Assembly: GCA_002305045.1 (NCBI GenBank)
Contig: DBPX01000011.1
Coordinates: forward strand, 39,606 to 65,562
Length of the DNA stretch: 25,957 nucleotides
Source: Ruminococcus sp. UBA1409
GTDB taxonomy: Bacteria > Bacillota > Clostridia > Oscillospirales > Ruminococcaceae
Direction: 5' to 3'
Each line of letters opens with the position of its first letter. Position 1 is the stretch's first letter. Below the pieces are notes generated by a model, which had not been told where the DNA came from, ran no database searches, and worked only from the letters and a program-made list of their open reading frames with translations. Below are positions 1-10,076 of the stretch, in pieces. Position numbers and translations under genes: made by a program.

Positions 1-833
1 TGTCCCGCCTCGAACGGCTCGTCGACCTCCTTGAGATGGGACATCAGCCTAATGTCGTTGGAGAACTTGTGTGCGCTCTGGGCTATGCCGGAGAGGACGC
101 TCAGGCTGAAATAGTCTACCTTTCTTGTGTAGGTCTGACCGCTGACGGCGTAGGCAGAGCTAAAGCCCATCTTTTTGGCGATAAGCTCCTCAAGCCTTTT
201 GACCTTCTCGTGGTCGCCGCCGAAAAGCTCCAAAAAGCTAGCGCCGGTGCCGGTTGTGCCTCTGCAGCCGAGCAGCTTAAGCCTAGAAAGGGCAAACTCG
301 AGCTGCTCAAGGTCCATGCAAAGGTCCTGAAGCCAAAGAGCCGCTCTTTTTCCAAGAGTGGTAGGCTGTGCGGGCTGGAAATGCGTGTAGGCAAGACAGG
401 GCAGGTCCTTGTGCTTTTCTGCGAAATCTGCTGCAGCCCTTATAGCGGCTATCAGCTTCCTTCTTATCAGCAAAAGAGCCTCCTTTTGGAGTATGATGTC
501 GGTGTTATCCCCGACATAGCAGCTTGTTGCGCCGAGGTGGATTATAGGCTTTGCCTTCGGACATACAAGACCGTAGGCGTATATATGCGCCATGACATCG
601 TGGCGGACGATTCTCTCACGCTCGGCAGCCGCCTTGTAGTCGATGTCAAAGCAGTGCTCTCTCATCTCCTCAAGCTGCTCCTCGGTTATGTCAAGGCCAA
701 GCTCCTTCTCGCTCTCGGCAAGGGCTATCCAGAGCTTTCTCCAGGTCGAGAATTTCTTATCGTCGGAGAATATCTCCTGCATCTGACGGCTGGCATAGCG
801 CTTGCACAAAGGATTTTCATATGTTGACGACAT
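1..833 (-). CDS. purB: Adenylosuccinate lyase, partial (C-terminal part beyond the left edge)
   Basis: Translating the minus strand from the ATG at 833 gives about 277 residues beginning MSSTYENPLCKRYASRQMQEIFSD and running off the window edge. It shows the fumarase/aspartase-superfamily pattern of PurB: RHDVMAHIYAYG, then HLGATSCYVGDNTDI, then a THFQPAQPTTLGKR segment with the substrate-binding His. PurB works twice in purine synthesis, converting SAICAR to AICAR and adenylosuccinate to AMP, each with release of fumarate, in the cytoplasm. The start codon overlaps the purC stop by one base (TAATG), and an AAGGAGG sits inside the end of purC, so the two are probably translationally coupled. 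It is the last visible gene of the run that starts at glnA. The signature region SSxMPxKxNP would lie beyond the edge. Confidence 0.95.
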   Translation of the reverse strand, partial: MSSTYENPLCKRYASRQMQEIFSDDKKFSTWRKLWIALAESEKELGLDITEEQLEEMREHCFDIDYKAAAERERIVRHDVMAHIYAYGLVCPKAKPIIHLGATSCYVGDNTDIILQKEALLLIRRKLIAAIRAAADFAEKHKDLPCLAYTHFQPAQPTTLGKRAALWLQDLCMDLEQLEFALSRLKLLGCRGTTGTGASFLELFGGDHEKVKRLEELIAKKMGFSSAYAVSGQTYTRKVDYFSLSVLSGIAQSAHKFSNDIRLMSHLKEVDEPFEAG

Positions 834-1540
834 TACTTGCCCAAAGCCTCCTTAAGTCTTTTAAGTACCTCCTCGTAGCCCTCGATTACTCCGCCCATAT
901 CTCTGCGGAAGCGGTCCTTGTCGAGCTTCTTGTCGGTGTCGGCGTCCCAAAGGCGGCAGGAGTCGGGGGATATCTCGTCGCAGAGGATAATCTCGCCGTC
1001 AGCCTTGCCGAACTCCAGCTTGTAGTCTATAAGCCTGATTCCCGCCTTCATAAACAGCGAGGTGAGCAAGGAGTCTATCTTGAGAGCGGCAGATTTAAGC
1101 TCGTCAAGCTCCTCCTGAGTGGCGATTCCTATCGCCGTGAGCTGGCAGTCGTTTATCATCGGGTCGCCAAGCTCGTCGCTCTTGAGGCAGAACTCAACCA
1201 CCGTGTTTTTAAGGCTTGTACCCTCCGGCACGCCGTACTTCTTCGAGAAGCTTCCGGCTGCTACATTTCTGACAATAACCTCAACCTGGACTATCTCGGC
1301 GATTTTAGCAAGCACGGAGGTCTCGCTCAGCACCTTGACAAGGTGGGTCTTGACTCCGTTTTCCGCAAGATACTCAAATATGAGGTTAGAGATTGCGGCG
1401 TTCAGCCTGCCCTTTCCGGGGAGGTCCTCCTTCTTTGCGCCGTTTCCGGCTGTGGCGGTGTCCTTATAGGAGATTATGCAGGTCTTGTCATCCTCTCCCT
1501 TGTAGACGATTTTGGATTTTCCTTCGTAGAGTTTTTGCAT
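833..1540 (-). CDS. purC: Phosphoribosylaminoimidazole-succinocarboxamide (SAICAR) synthase
   Basis: The 235-residue product is the normal length for bacterial PurC and begins MQKLYEGKSKIVY, the family's N-terminal strand that forms part of the ATP site. The SPDSCRLWD signature lies near residue 192, and the middle contains the VEVIVRNVAAGS segment typical of the family. The enzyme joins CAIR and aspartate with ATP to give SAICAR, in the cytoplasm. The ATG at 1540 is preceded by AAAAGGATGG as ribosome binding site. It follows purF after 78 bases without a convincing promoter or terminator and overlaps purB by one base, so it belongs to the glnA-to-purB run. Its direct product is the substrate of PurB, encoded next. 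Confidence 0.97.
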   Translation of the reverse strand: MQKLYEGKSKIVYKGEDDKTCIISYKDTATAGNGAKKEDLPGKGRLNAAISNLIFEYLAENGVKTHLVKVLSETSVLAKIAEIVQVEVIVRNVAAGSFSKKYGVPEGTSLKNTVVEFCLKSDELGDPMINDCQLTAIGIATQEELDELKSAALKIDSLLTSLFMKAGIRLIDYKLEFGKADGEIILCDEISPDSCRLWDADTDKKLDKDRFRRDMGGVIEGYEEVLKRLKEALGK

Positions 1541-1618
1541 AGTATACCATCCTTTTCAAAAAATTTAACAAAGTTATTTCCCGCTGGTCGGCGTAGGTCT
1601 GCCGGAGCCAAGAAACGG

Positions 1619-3043
1619 CTACCTTCCGTTTTTCTCGGAAAGAGGTCTTTCAAACCTGTTTTTCTCGGTGTGCAGGGGTATCGGGGTGGGGTAGTCCCCG
1701 GTGAAGCAGGCGCTGCAATAGCCCTTTCCGGGGCAGAGCCGTCCTAAGGACTCCACAGGCAAAAAGCCCAGGCTGTCAGCCCCGATGATTTGGGCAATCC
1801 CCTCGACGGTGTGGTTGCAGGCGACAAGGTTCTCCCTCGAGTCTATATCAGTGCCGTAGTAGCACGGATTTAAAAACGGCGGGGAGGACACCCTCACATG
1901 GACCTCCTTAGCCCCTGCGTCCCTTAAAAGCCTTACTATCTGTGCGCTGGTGGTTCCTCTTACAATAGAGTCGTCTATCATTATAACCCTTTTGCCTTTT
2001 ACGGTGTCGGTTATGGGGTTAAGCTTTATTTTAACCTGATTTACCCTCTCGCTCTGTCCGGGAGAGATAAAGGTCCTGCCGATGTACTTGTTCTTTATGA
2101 AGCCGATGCCGTAGGGGATGCCGGACTTCTGCGAATATCCCAGTGCGGCGTCAAGCCCGGAGTCGGGGACGCCTATTACGACATCGGCGTCTATCGGGCA
2201 GGTCTGTGCAAGCAGCTCGCCTGCGATTTTCCTCGAGCGGTGAACAGGCATTCCGCCTATTACGGAGTCCGGCCTCGAGAAGTAGATGTACTCGAAGATG
2301 CAAAAGCTTTCCTTTGCCCTTTTGCAGTGCCTGCGGTCGTGATGGAGTCCGTCCTCATCAAAGACGATAAGCTCGCCAGGCTCAAGCTCGGCTATCATCT
2401 CGGCGCCGACTGCGCTCAAGGCGCAGCTCTCAGAGGCTACAACATATGCTCCCTGAGGAGTTTTTCCGTAGCAAAGGGGCTTGAAGCCGTATTTATCCCT
2501 GACGGCAATCAGCTTCCTTGCGGACATCAGGCAGAGCGAATACGCCCCGTCAAGCCTGTCCATCGCCTTTAGCACAGCCTCCTCTATCGAGCCGGAGGAA
2601 AGCCTCTCCTGAGTTATTGTGTAGGCTATTATTTCGGTGTCGCTGGTGGTGTGGAATATCGCCCCACCCAGCTCCAGCTTGGAGCGAAGCTCATAGGCGT
2701 TCGAGAGATTTCCGTTGTGTGCGACAGCCAGCTTGCCCTTGAGGTGGTTTATCTCTATCGGCTGGCAGTTGAGTGCGCCGGAGGCTCCCGTGGTGCCGTA
2801 TCTTACATGACCTACCGCCATGCTTCCCTTGGGGAGCTGTGAGATGGAGTCCTTTCCAAAGACCTCGCCTACCAGCCCGACTCCCTTGACCGAGCGAAAC
2901 AGCCCGTCCTCGCAGACTACAATGCCTGCGCTCTCCTGACCACGGTGCTGAAGGGCGTAAAGCCCGTAGTAAACGATCCCGGCAACATCTGCGGGCTGGG
3001 GAGAATAGACCCCGAACACCCCGCATTCGTCATGAATAGCCAT
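1619..3043 (-). CDS. purF: Amidophosphoribosyltransferase (glutamine PRPP amidotransferase)
   Basis: The 474-residue protein begins MAIHDECGVFGVYSP. Removal of the six-residue propeptide would expose Cys7 as the N-terminal nucleophile of the class II glutamine amidotransferase domain. The C-terminal phosphoribosyltransferase domain carries VIMIDDSIVRGTTS, the PRPP-binding loop. Cysteines in LVACNHTVEG and CPGKGYCSACF match the [4Fe-4S] ligands of the Bacillus-type, oxygen-sensitive PurF. The enzyme makes phosphoribosylamine from PRPP and glutamine, the committed step of purine synthesis. It lies 19 bases after pyrG and uses AAGGAAGG before its ATG. It is the second glutamine-consuming enzyme in this run (after PyrG), consistent with joint control with glutamine synthetase. 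B. subtilis PurF has an 11-residue propeptide; this one is shorter. Confidence 0.97.
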   Translation of the reverse strand: MAIHDECGVFGVYSPQPADVAGIVYYGLYALQHRGQESAGIVVCEDGLFRSVKGVGLVGEVFGKDSISQLPKGSMAVGHVRYGTTGASGALNCQPIEINHLKGKLAVAHNGNLSNAYELRSKLELGGAIFHTTSDTEIIAYTITQERLSSGSIEEAVLKAMDRLDGAYSLCLMSARKLIAVRDKYGFKPLCYGKTPQGAYVVASESCALSAVGAEMIAELEPGELIVFDEDGLHHDRRHCKRAKESFCIFEYIYFSRPDSVIGGMPVHRSRKIAGELLAQTCPIDADVVIGVPDSGLDAALGYSQKSGIPYGIGFIKNKYIGRTFISPGQSERVNQVKIKLNPITDTVKGKRVIMIDDSIVRGTTSAQIVRLLRDAGAKEVHVRVSSPPFLNPCYYGTDIDSRENLVACNHTVEGIAQIIGADSLGFLPVESLGRLCPGKGYCSACFTGDYPTPIPLHTEKNRFERPLSEKNGR

Positions 3044-3062
3044 ATAAATCCTTCCTTTCGGA

Positions 3063-5281
<2,219 letters not shown>

Positions 5282-5302
5282 ACAAAATCACCACCTGATG
5301 AG

Positions 5303-6511
5303 CTACGGAATACAGTATCCGTCTAGTATCGTTTTGGGAAGCCAGCGCTTTATGAAGTCGCTGCTGTTGGCTGCCTGTCTGGCAGCGGTCAGGCTCTTGG
5401 GAAGAAACTCAAAGCCGTTTAGCTGCTCCTCGTCCGCCGTGAAGATGTTGAAGTCGGACGGCTCGGGAAGCTCAAGGTGCTTCTCGACCCCCTCGATTGC
5501 GGCGCAGATAAGGAGAGTGAATGCGATGTAGGGGTTGCACATCGGGTCGGGGGACCTCAGCTCAACCCTGCGGTATTCGCCGGCTGCGGCAGGTATTCTT
5601 ATCAGTGAGGACCTGTTTTCCTTCGACCAGCCGATATATCTGGGCGCCTTGTGGGAGCCGAAGCGCTTGTAGGAGTTTTCAAAGGGATTTAAGAATACGG
5701 TCATCTCCCTGATGTGCTTTAGGATTCCGGCGGTGACCTCCGAAAAGACATTGCTGCCGTCCTTGTAAGCCGAGATGTTTATGTGCATTCCGTTTCCCGG
5801 CTGAGTGTCAAGCGGCTTTGCGGAGAAGTCTGCAAACAGCCCGCTCCTTGCGGCGATTGTGCGGACGACCGTCTTGAAGGTTATCGTATTGTCGGCGGCG
5901 GTCAGAGGCTCGGAGTAGTGGAAATCTATTTCGTTCTGACCGGGACCCTCCTCGTGATGGGAGGTCTCGGGACGGATGCCCATCTGCTCAAGCGTCAGGC
6001 AAATCTCCCTGCGGACATTCTCGCCCTTGTCCTCAGGGGCGATGTCCATATACCCGGCGGTGTCGTAGGGAATTTTTGTCGGAGTGCCGTCCTCCGATAG
6101 GTTAAACAGGTAAAACTCAGCCTCAGGTCCGAAGGACATTGAAAAGCCCTTCCTAGAGGCGTCCTCCGACACCCTTTTGAGAAGGCTTCTTGTGTCCCCC
6201 GAGAAAATCCTGCCGTCAGGATGGGTTATTGTCGTGAACATTCTGACAACCCTTCCGTGCTCCGGTCTCCAGGGATATACTGCTATCTGCGACGGGTCCG
6301 GCTTCAGAAGAAGGTCGGACCTTGCCTCGTCCCCAAAGCCGGGGATAGCCGAGGCGTCGATGGCGACTCCCTGCTCAAACGCCCTTTCAAGCTCGCTTGG
6401 AAGGATGGAAATGTTCTTCTGCCTGCCGAAAAGGTCGCAAAATGCCAGTCGGATGAATTTTACATCCTCCTCCTTGACATACTGCATTATTTCCTGCGAA
6501 GTGTATATCAT
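5303..6511 (-). CDS. glnA: Glutamine synthetase, short clostridial type I
   Basis: The 402-residue protein is shorter than the usual 440-470 residues of GSI; the missing part lies mainly around residues 250-265, after HINISAYKDGS. Metal and substrate motifs are present: GPEAEFYL (residues 128-135), the NEIDFHY segment near 193, NGMHINIS (240-247), NRSSLIRIP (299-307) and ELRSPDP (317-323). It makes glutamine from glutamate, ammonia and ATP. The segment normally read as xEAP (the flap Glu, Glu304 in B. subtilis, Glu327 in Salmonella) reads SHKAP, with Lys288 (AAG at 5648-5650). The ATG at 6511 follows GGGAGG at good spacing. Expression starts at a perfect SigA promoter (6861-6889) and passes through an attenuator-like terminator. 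I am confident of the family; whether Lys288 changes catalysis or is a clade feature cannot be told from the sequence. Confidence 0.95.
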   Translation of the reverse strand: MIYTSQEIMQYVKEEDVKFIRLAFCDLFGRQKNISILPSELERAFEQGVAIDASAIPGFGDEARSDLLLKPDPSQIAVYPWRPEHGRVVRMFTTITHPDGRIFSGDTRSLLKRVSEDASRKGFSMSFGPEAEFYLFNLSEDGTPTKIPYDTAGYMDIAPEDKGENVRREICLTLEQMGIRPETSHHEEGPGQNEIDFHYSEPLTAADNTITFKTVVRTIAARSGLFADFSAKPLDTQPGNGMHINISAYKDGSNVFSEVTAGILKHIREMTVFLNPFENSYKRFGSHKAPRYIGWSKENRSSLIRIPAAAGEYRRVELRSPDPMCNPYIAFTLLICAAIEGVEKHLELPEPSDFNIFTADEEQLNGFEFLPKSLTAARQAANSSDFIKRWLPKTILDGYCIP

Positions 6512-6528
6512 TGAGCATAACCTCCCAT

Positions 6529-6592
6529 AAAAAAGTAAAAAAGGCTGTTCAGAGTCACATAGAGACAGTAACTGCTATGGATGAACGCCTTT
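6529..6592 (-). terminator. Intrinsic terminator in the glnA leader (attenuator)
   Basis: On the minus strand AAAGGC-GTTC (6592-6583) pairs with GAAC-A-GCCTTT (6550-6540), ten pairs with one bulged A. The stem encloses an inner hairpin (CATAG/CTATG or CAGTTAC/GTGACT) and is followed by TTTTTT, AC, TTTTTT. It ends 18 bases before the glnA start codon and upstream of its ribosome binding site, so it can only act by stopping transcription before glnA. Its 5' arm is shared with the hexaloop hairpin at 6582-6597, so the two structures exclude each other. Confidence 0.85.
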
Positions 6593-6597
6593 GCTCA
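6582..6597 (-). promoter_or_regulatory. Candidate ANTAR-target hexaloop hairpin (P2) overlapping the glnA attenuator
   Basis: On the minus strand TGAGC (6597-6593) pairs with GTTCA (6586-6582), with one G-U pair, around the six-base loop AAAGGC. ANTAR targets are known to have hexaloops with A at position 1 and G at position 4, and this loop fits. The loop and 3' arm are the 5' arm of the terminator, as in eut and nitrogen-gene ANTAR leaders. The partner hairpin P1 is unclear: AATT-AAATCT-AATT (6601-6614) has a hexaloop with A1 but T4, and GACGG-CGTA-CCGTC (6618-6631) has a tetraloop. The tandem motif is therefore only half confirmed. Confidence 0.6.
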
Positions 6598-6860
6598 CAT
6601 AATTAGATTTAATTTTCGACGGTACGCCGTCACGACCTAGACCCCGGATTTCCACATGCCGGATGAGGGGCAGGCGGCAGGGGATAACGGTAAGAGGGCG
6701 TCGTCCGCCGGCTTGACCTGATTATCGGGCGGCTTGGCAGCCCTTTTAGGATTGTCCGCCGTGCGTTCATCTTGGCAAAAAGGATGGATGTCTGTTTATA
6801 TGCGGAGCCCTTTGACGCCACGACCGTGAAGCCATAGGCTCTAATCAAGCATACGCATGA

Positions 6861-6889
6861 ATTATAGCATATAATCTTGATACTGTCAA
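6861..6889 (-). promoter_or_regulatory. SigA promoter of the glnA operon
   Basis: On the minus strand TTGACA (6889-6884) and TATAAT (6866-6861) are separated by exactly 17 bases, a perfect match to the SigA consensus. The predicted start of transcription is near 6853. The -35 box begins only a few bases after the T-run of the sigA operon terminator. Such a strong promoter fits control by attenuation downstream rather than by activation. Confidence 0.93.
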
Positions 6890-6891
6890 GG

Positions 6892-6973
6892 AAAAAAGCC
6901 GGCGGAGGGTGTCAAAGCTTTTTTAAAATACAAAGCCGCCTTTATTGATTTTGTACGCAAGCCCTCCGCCGAC
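6892..6973 (-). terminator. Terminator of the dgt-dnaG-sigA operon, long stem
   Basis: On the minus strand a ten-base perfect inverted repeat (6971-6962 with 6909-6900), extended by one G-U and one C-G pair, is followed by TTTTTT (6897-6892). The loop of about 52 bases contains a smaller AAAG/CTTT hairpin. On the plus strand the same stem is followed by a T-run at 6979-6984, so it could work both ways. Between this stem and the sigA stop (6974-7111) I see another GC-rich inverted repeat just after the stop codon and nothing else. Confidence 0.75.
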
Positions 6974-7111
6974 CGATGATTTTTTCCTGCTCAGCCGGAT
7001 GACTGTTATATAAGCTATGTAGATAAGCAAGACCTTATTGGGAAAATATCCTTGCCGCCGGCTCCCGCCCGTAAAAGCGCCTTATGGCTGCTCTTATGTC
7101 ATAACGGCGGG

Positions 7112-8221
7112 TCAGTTGTCGATAAAGTCCTTGACCTTATTTGAGCGGTTAGGATGCCTCAGCTTTCTTAGAGCCTTGGCTTCTATCTGCCTTATGCGCT
7201 CCCTTGTGACATTGAACATCTGTCCGACCTCCTCCAGGGTGCGGCTTCTGCCGTCCTCAAGGCCGAACCTGAGCCTTAGGACCTTCTCCTCCCTGTCGGT
7301 AAGGGTGCCCAGGACCTGATTAATCTGCTCCTTTAAAAGCACCTGAGAGGCAGCCTCGGTAGGCTCCGGGGCGTTCTCGTCGGGGATGAAGTCTCCAAGA
7401 TGGCTGTCCTCCTCCTCGCCTATGGGGGTCTCCAGCGATACAGGGTCCTGAGCGATTCTCATAATCTCCCTCACTCTTTCGACCGGCATGTCAAGAAGCT
7501 GGGCTATCTCCTCTGCGGAGGGGTCCCTTCCGTTCTGGTGAAGAAGCTGGGTGGACGCCTTTTTGACCTTGGTAATCGTCTCGACCATGTGAACCGGGAT
7601 TCTAATCGTTCTCGCCTGGTCTGCAATCGCCCTTGTTATAGACTGCCTTATCCACCAGGTGGCGTAGGTGGAGAACTTAAAGCCCTTGGTGTAGTCAAAC
7701 TTCTCAACCGCCTTGATAAGCCCCAGATTGCCCTCCTGAATGAGGTCTAAAAAGCTCATGCCTCTGCCGCCGTACCTTTTTGCGATGGAGACTACGAGCC
7801 TAAGATTAGCCTCGGCGAGCCTCTTTTTTGCGGCGCTGTCGCCGTTTTGCATCCTCTGGGCGAGCTGTATCTCCTCGTCGGGGGACAGAAGCGGGACTCT
7901 GCCTATCTCCTTTAGATAGATTTTGACGGGGTCGTCAATGGCTATAGCGTCGGTGAGGGAGGGATCGTAGTCGTCCTCGACATCTGCTAAGCTGTCCTGA
8001 TTGTCATGAAACTCCTCAAGGTCCTCAAAGGAATCCGACTCCGGCACGATGTCGTCTATAATCTCGATGTTAAAGGCTGAGCACTGCTCGTAAAACCTCT
8101 CTATCTGGTCGACATCGTAATCGGTCTCCTCCAGGGCGTCGGTAATCGCCTTTGTGGAGAGCTTACCCGCCTGCTTTCCGTGCTCAATAAGATTTTCAAT
8201 GGAATTTTTCTTCTCGCTCAT
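7112..8221 (-). CDS. sigA: Primary RNA polymerase sigma factor (SigA/RpoD)
   Basis: The 369-residue protein is close to B. subtilis SigA (371). Region 1.2 with [17 protein letters not shown] begins near residue 97. Region 2 follows, with [35 protein letters not shown] and [17 protein letters not shown] for core binding, DNA melting and -10 recognition. Region 3 has HMVETITKV, and region 4 ends with [30 protein letters not shown], the helix-turn-helix that reads the -35 box. It directs housekeeping transcription, and the perfect consensus promoters in this window are its expected targets. The ATG is preceded by AAAGGAAAG. It is the last gene of dgt-dnaG-sigA, 70 bases after dnaG. The N-terminal 95 residues are acidic and poorly conserved, as usual. 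Confidence 0.98.
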   Translation of the reverse strand: MSEKKNSIENLIEHGKQAGKLSTKAITDALEETDYDVDQIERFYEQCSAFNIEIIDDIVPESDSFEDLEEFHDNQDSLADVEDDYDPSLTDAIAIDDPVKIYLKEIGRVPLLSPDEEIQLAQRMQNGDSAAKKRLAEANLRLVVSIAKRYGGRGMSFLDLIQEGNLGLIKAVEKFDYTKGFKFSTYATWWIRQSITRAIADQARTIRIPVHMVETITKVKKASTQLLHQNGRDPSAEEIAQLLDMPVERVREIMRIAQDPVSLETPIGEEEDSHLGDFIPDENAPEPTEAASQVLLKEQINQVLGTLTDREEKVLRLRFGLEDGRSRTLEEVGQMFNVTRERIRQIEAKALRKLRHPNRSNKVKDFIDN

Positions 8222-8291
8222 TTTAACTTTCCTTTCTTTTGAGGACCTTTTTAGTTTTTGGTGTATCTAATGGGTGCCCCGGGCTGACCTC

Positions 8292-10055
8292 TTATCTTTT
8301 TTCGTCCCGAAGCCTTTTTACATATGCAAAGAATTCCTCGTCCGACATACTGCCGCCCTCATCGTCAGGCCTTACGCTTTCAAGGACCCTTATATACTCC
8401 TCGAGAGTCGGCCTGTCTATGGCTATATCCCTTGATTTTGCGACAATATATGATATTCTGCCCATTTCCTCCGGCGTTAATTCCTGCCCGAGAGCGGTCA
8501 TAGACAGCGGATAGCCGGATTCCTCGGCTTTTTTTAGCAGCCCGTAGACCTTTTTGTGGAAGGAGGTCAGAAGCCTTGATTCGTCAAGCCTTGAAAAGAT
8601 TTCGCGGGCGGAGTCGGGATGGCTTAAAATGTAGCAGATTATGCCCTCCTCTGCTCTTGCCTCCCTTTTGTGAAGGGCTGCCTCGGGGTTTACATCGTCC
8701 CTTTCCAATCTTCCCGATTCAATTCTTCGCCAGCTTTTCTCGCTTTCCTTTCTGGAACGCTTCTTCATATAGGAGGCGACCTCAGCCTTGATGACCTCAG
8801 CCGGGACTCCCTGGTCGTTCGCCACGCTCATTATGTATACCTGCCGCTCAATGCTGCTTTGTATCCCGGCGAGGACCTCCACCGAGCGCTTGAGATATTC
8901 CACTCTGCCGGAGTCGGTTTTAGTGTCAAGACCGTCACGGCACCTTTGGAGCTTGTAGTAAACGGCGTCGCTGGAGCCGTCGATAAGAAGCTTGAAGCGT
9001 TCGTCTCCGTATTTTCTTATGTACTCGTCGACATCCTTGGCACTGCTTCCCGAAAGACTTATCACCCTTGATTTAAGCCCTGCCGACTGCAAAATCGCTA
9101 TTGCCTGGGAGGTCGCCTTCTGACCGGCGGAGTCGCCGTCGTAGGCTATAAGCACCTCGCTGCAATATGAGGACATCAGCCTTGCGTGCTCCGGGGTTAT
9201 GGCGGTGCCGCAGGTAGCTACTGCCTCGCAGAAGCCGGACTGGTGCAGGGTTATGACATCCAGGTTTCCCTCGCATAAAATCAGCCTTCCCGATTTGACC
9301 GAGTGGTTTTTCGCAAAATTGAGGGCAAAAAGCGTTCTGCTCTTTTCATATACTGGGGTCCCCTTGGAGTTTAAATACTTCATGCCCTTAGCGTCCAGGT
9401 CAAGGGTACGCCCCGAGAAGGCGATTACATTTCCCCGCAAATCAAAGATAGGGAAGATGACTCTGTTGACAAAGAAGTCAAAGCACCTGCCGTTTTTTTG
9501 GCTGATTAAGGACGCCGCAAGAAGCTCCTCCCTTGAATAGCCCAGGGAGAGCATATGGTTTGTAAGAGCTGTCCAGTGATTGGGAGCCACACCTATTCCG
9601 AAGCTCTTTATAGTCTTGTAGGAAAGTCCTCTTTTTTCCACCAGATAGCTAAGCCCCTCCTTGCCGTCAGGGGTTTTAAGATTCTGATAGAAAAATCTTG
9701 CCGCCGCCTTGTTCATCTCAAGGATTCGCTTTTTCGTCCTGGCGGCACGGTCGTCAAAGCCGCTTTCCGGCATGGATACGCCCGACCTCTGCGCCAAAAG
9801 CCTGACCGCCTCGATGTAATCAAGGTTTTCAGCCTTCATTATAAAGGTGATGGTATCTCCTCCTGCGCCGCAGCCGAAGCAGTAGAAGCTGTTGCTCTCC
9901 GGGTAGACCACCATCGAGGGAGTCCTCTCGGAGTGAAACGGACAGAGACATTTATAGGTTTTTCCCGACCTCTTGAGGGTAACATAGGAGCGCATTACAT
10001 CCTCGATTCTGTTTAGCTCCTTTATGCGCTCTAAAAATTCAACTGGAAGCGGCAA
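8292..10055 (-). CDS. dnaG: DNA primase
   Basis: The 587-residue protein has the three DnaG parts. The N-terminal zinc-binding domain has ligands Cys38, His41, Cys59 and Cys62 (CPFH and CFGC). The catalytic TOPRIM core has RLILCEGNLDVI and IAYDGDSAGQKA, which carry the acidic metal ligands. A C-terminal helicase-binding region starts near residue 430. It makes RNA primers at the replication fork together with the DnaB-type helicase. The start is TTG at 10055 (product MPLPVEFLERIKELNRIEDVM), placed after a GGAGGGGGG run; no ATG or GTG in this frame gives a better N-terminus. It follows dgt by 21 bases and precedes sigA, the classic Firmicutes macromolecular-synthesis arrangement. Confidence 0.97.
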   Translation of the reverse strand: MPLPVEFLERIKELNRIEDVMRSYVTLKRSGKTYKCLCPFHSERTPSMVVYPESNSFYCFGCGAGGDTITFIMKAENLDYIEAVRLLAQRSGVSMPESGFDDRAARTKKRILEMNKAAARFFYQNLKTPDGKEGLSYLVEKRGLSYKTIKSFGIGVAPNHWTALTNHMLSLGYSREELLAASLISQKNGRCFDFFVNRVIFPIFDLRGNVIAFSGRTLDLDAKGMKYLNSKGTPVYEKSRTLFALNFAKNHSVKSGRLILCEGNLDVITLHQSGFCEAVATCGTAITPEHARLMSSYCSEVLIAYDGDSAGQKATSQAIAILQSAGLKSRVISLSGSSAKDVDEYIRKYGDERFKLLIDGSSDAVYYKLQRCRDGLDTKTDSGRVEYLKRSVEVLAGIQSSIERQVYIMSVANDQGVPAEVIKAEVASYMKKRSRKESEKSWRRIESGRLERDDVNPEAALHKREARAEEGIICYILSHPDSAREIFSRLDESRLLTSFHKKVYGLLKKAEESGYPLSMTALGQELTPEEMGRISYIVAKSRDIAIDRPTLEEYIRVLESVRPDDEGGSMSDEEFFAYVKRLRDEKR

Positions 10056-10076
10056 GCCGACACCCCCCTCCGGGAT

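Larger units (their letters stand above)
6512..6854 (-). promoter_or_regulatory. Long structured 5' leader of the glnA operon
   Basis: About 340 nt lie between the predicted transcription start (near 6853) and the glnA ATG. The last part (6529-6600) contains an ANTAR-type hairpin overlapping a terminator. The first 230 nt contain several possible helices, for example GAGCC/GGCTC enclosing CAC-GGTC-GTG, a GGCGG/CCGCC pair, GGCG-GACGA-CGCC, and GACGG-CGTA-CCGTC at 6618-6631. I do not recognise this part as a known riboswitch, T-box, 6S, tmRNA or RNase P RNA. A 72-codon frame with a TTG start runs through it, but its Arg/Pro-rich product looks non-coding. Confidence 0.65.

Noticed and set aside
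1541..1575. A possible promoter before purC (TTGTTA and TATACT)
   Set aside because: The spacer is 19 bases and the -10 box overlaps the purC start codon, so transcription would begin inside the gene.
36..1747. Two long plus-strand frames (263 and 308 codons) opposite purB, purC and the end of purF
   Set aside because: They lie antisense to well-matched purine genes, have leucine/valine-rich products with no family pattern and arise from codon bias of the real genes.
6630..6848. A 72-codon minus-strand frame in the glnA leader
   Set aside because: It has a TTG start without ribosome binding site, a basic Pro/Arg-rich low-quality product, and coincides with a folded leader RNA.
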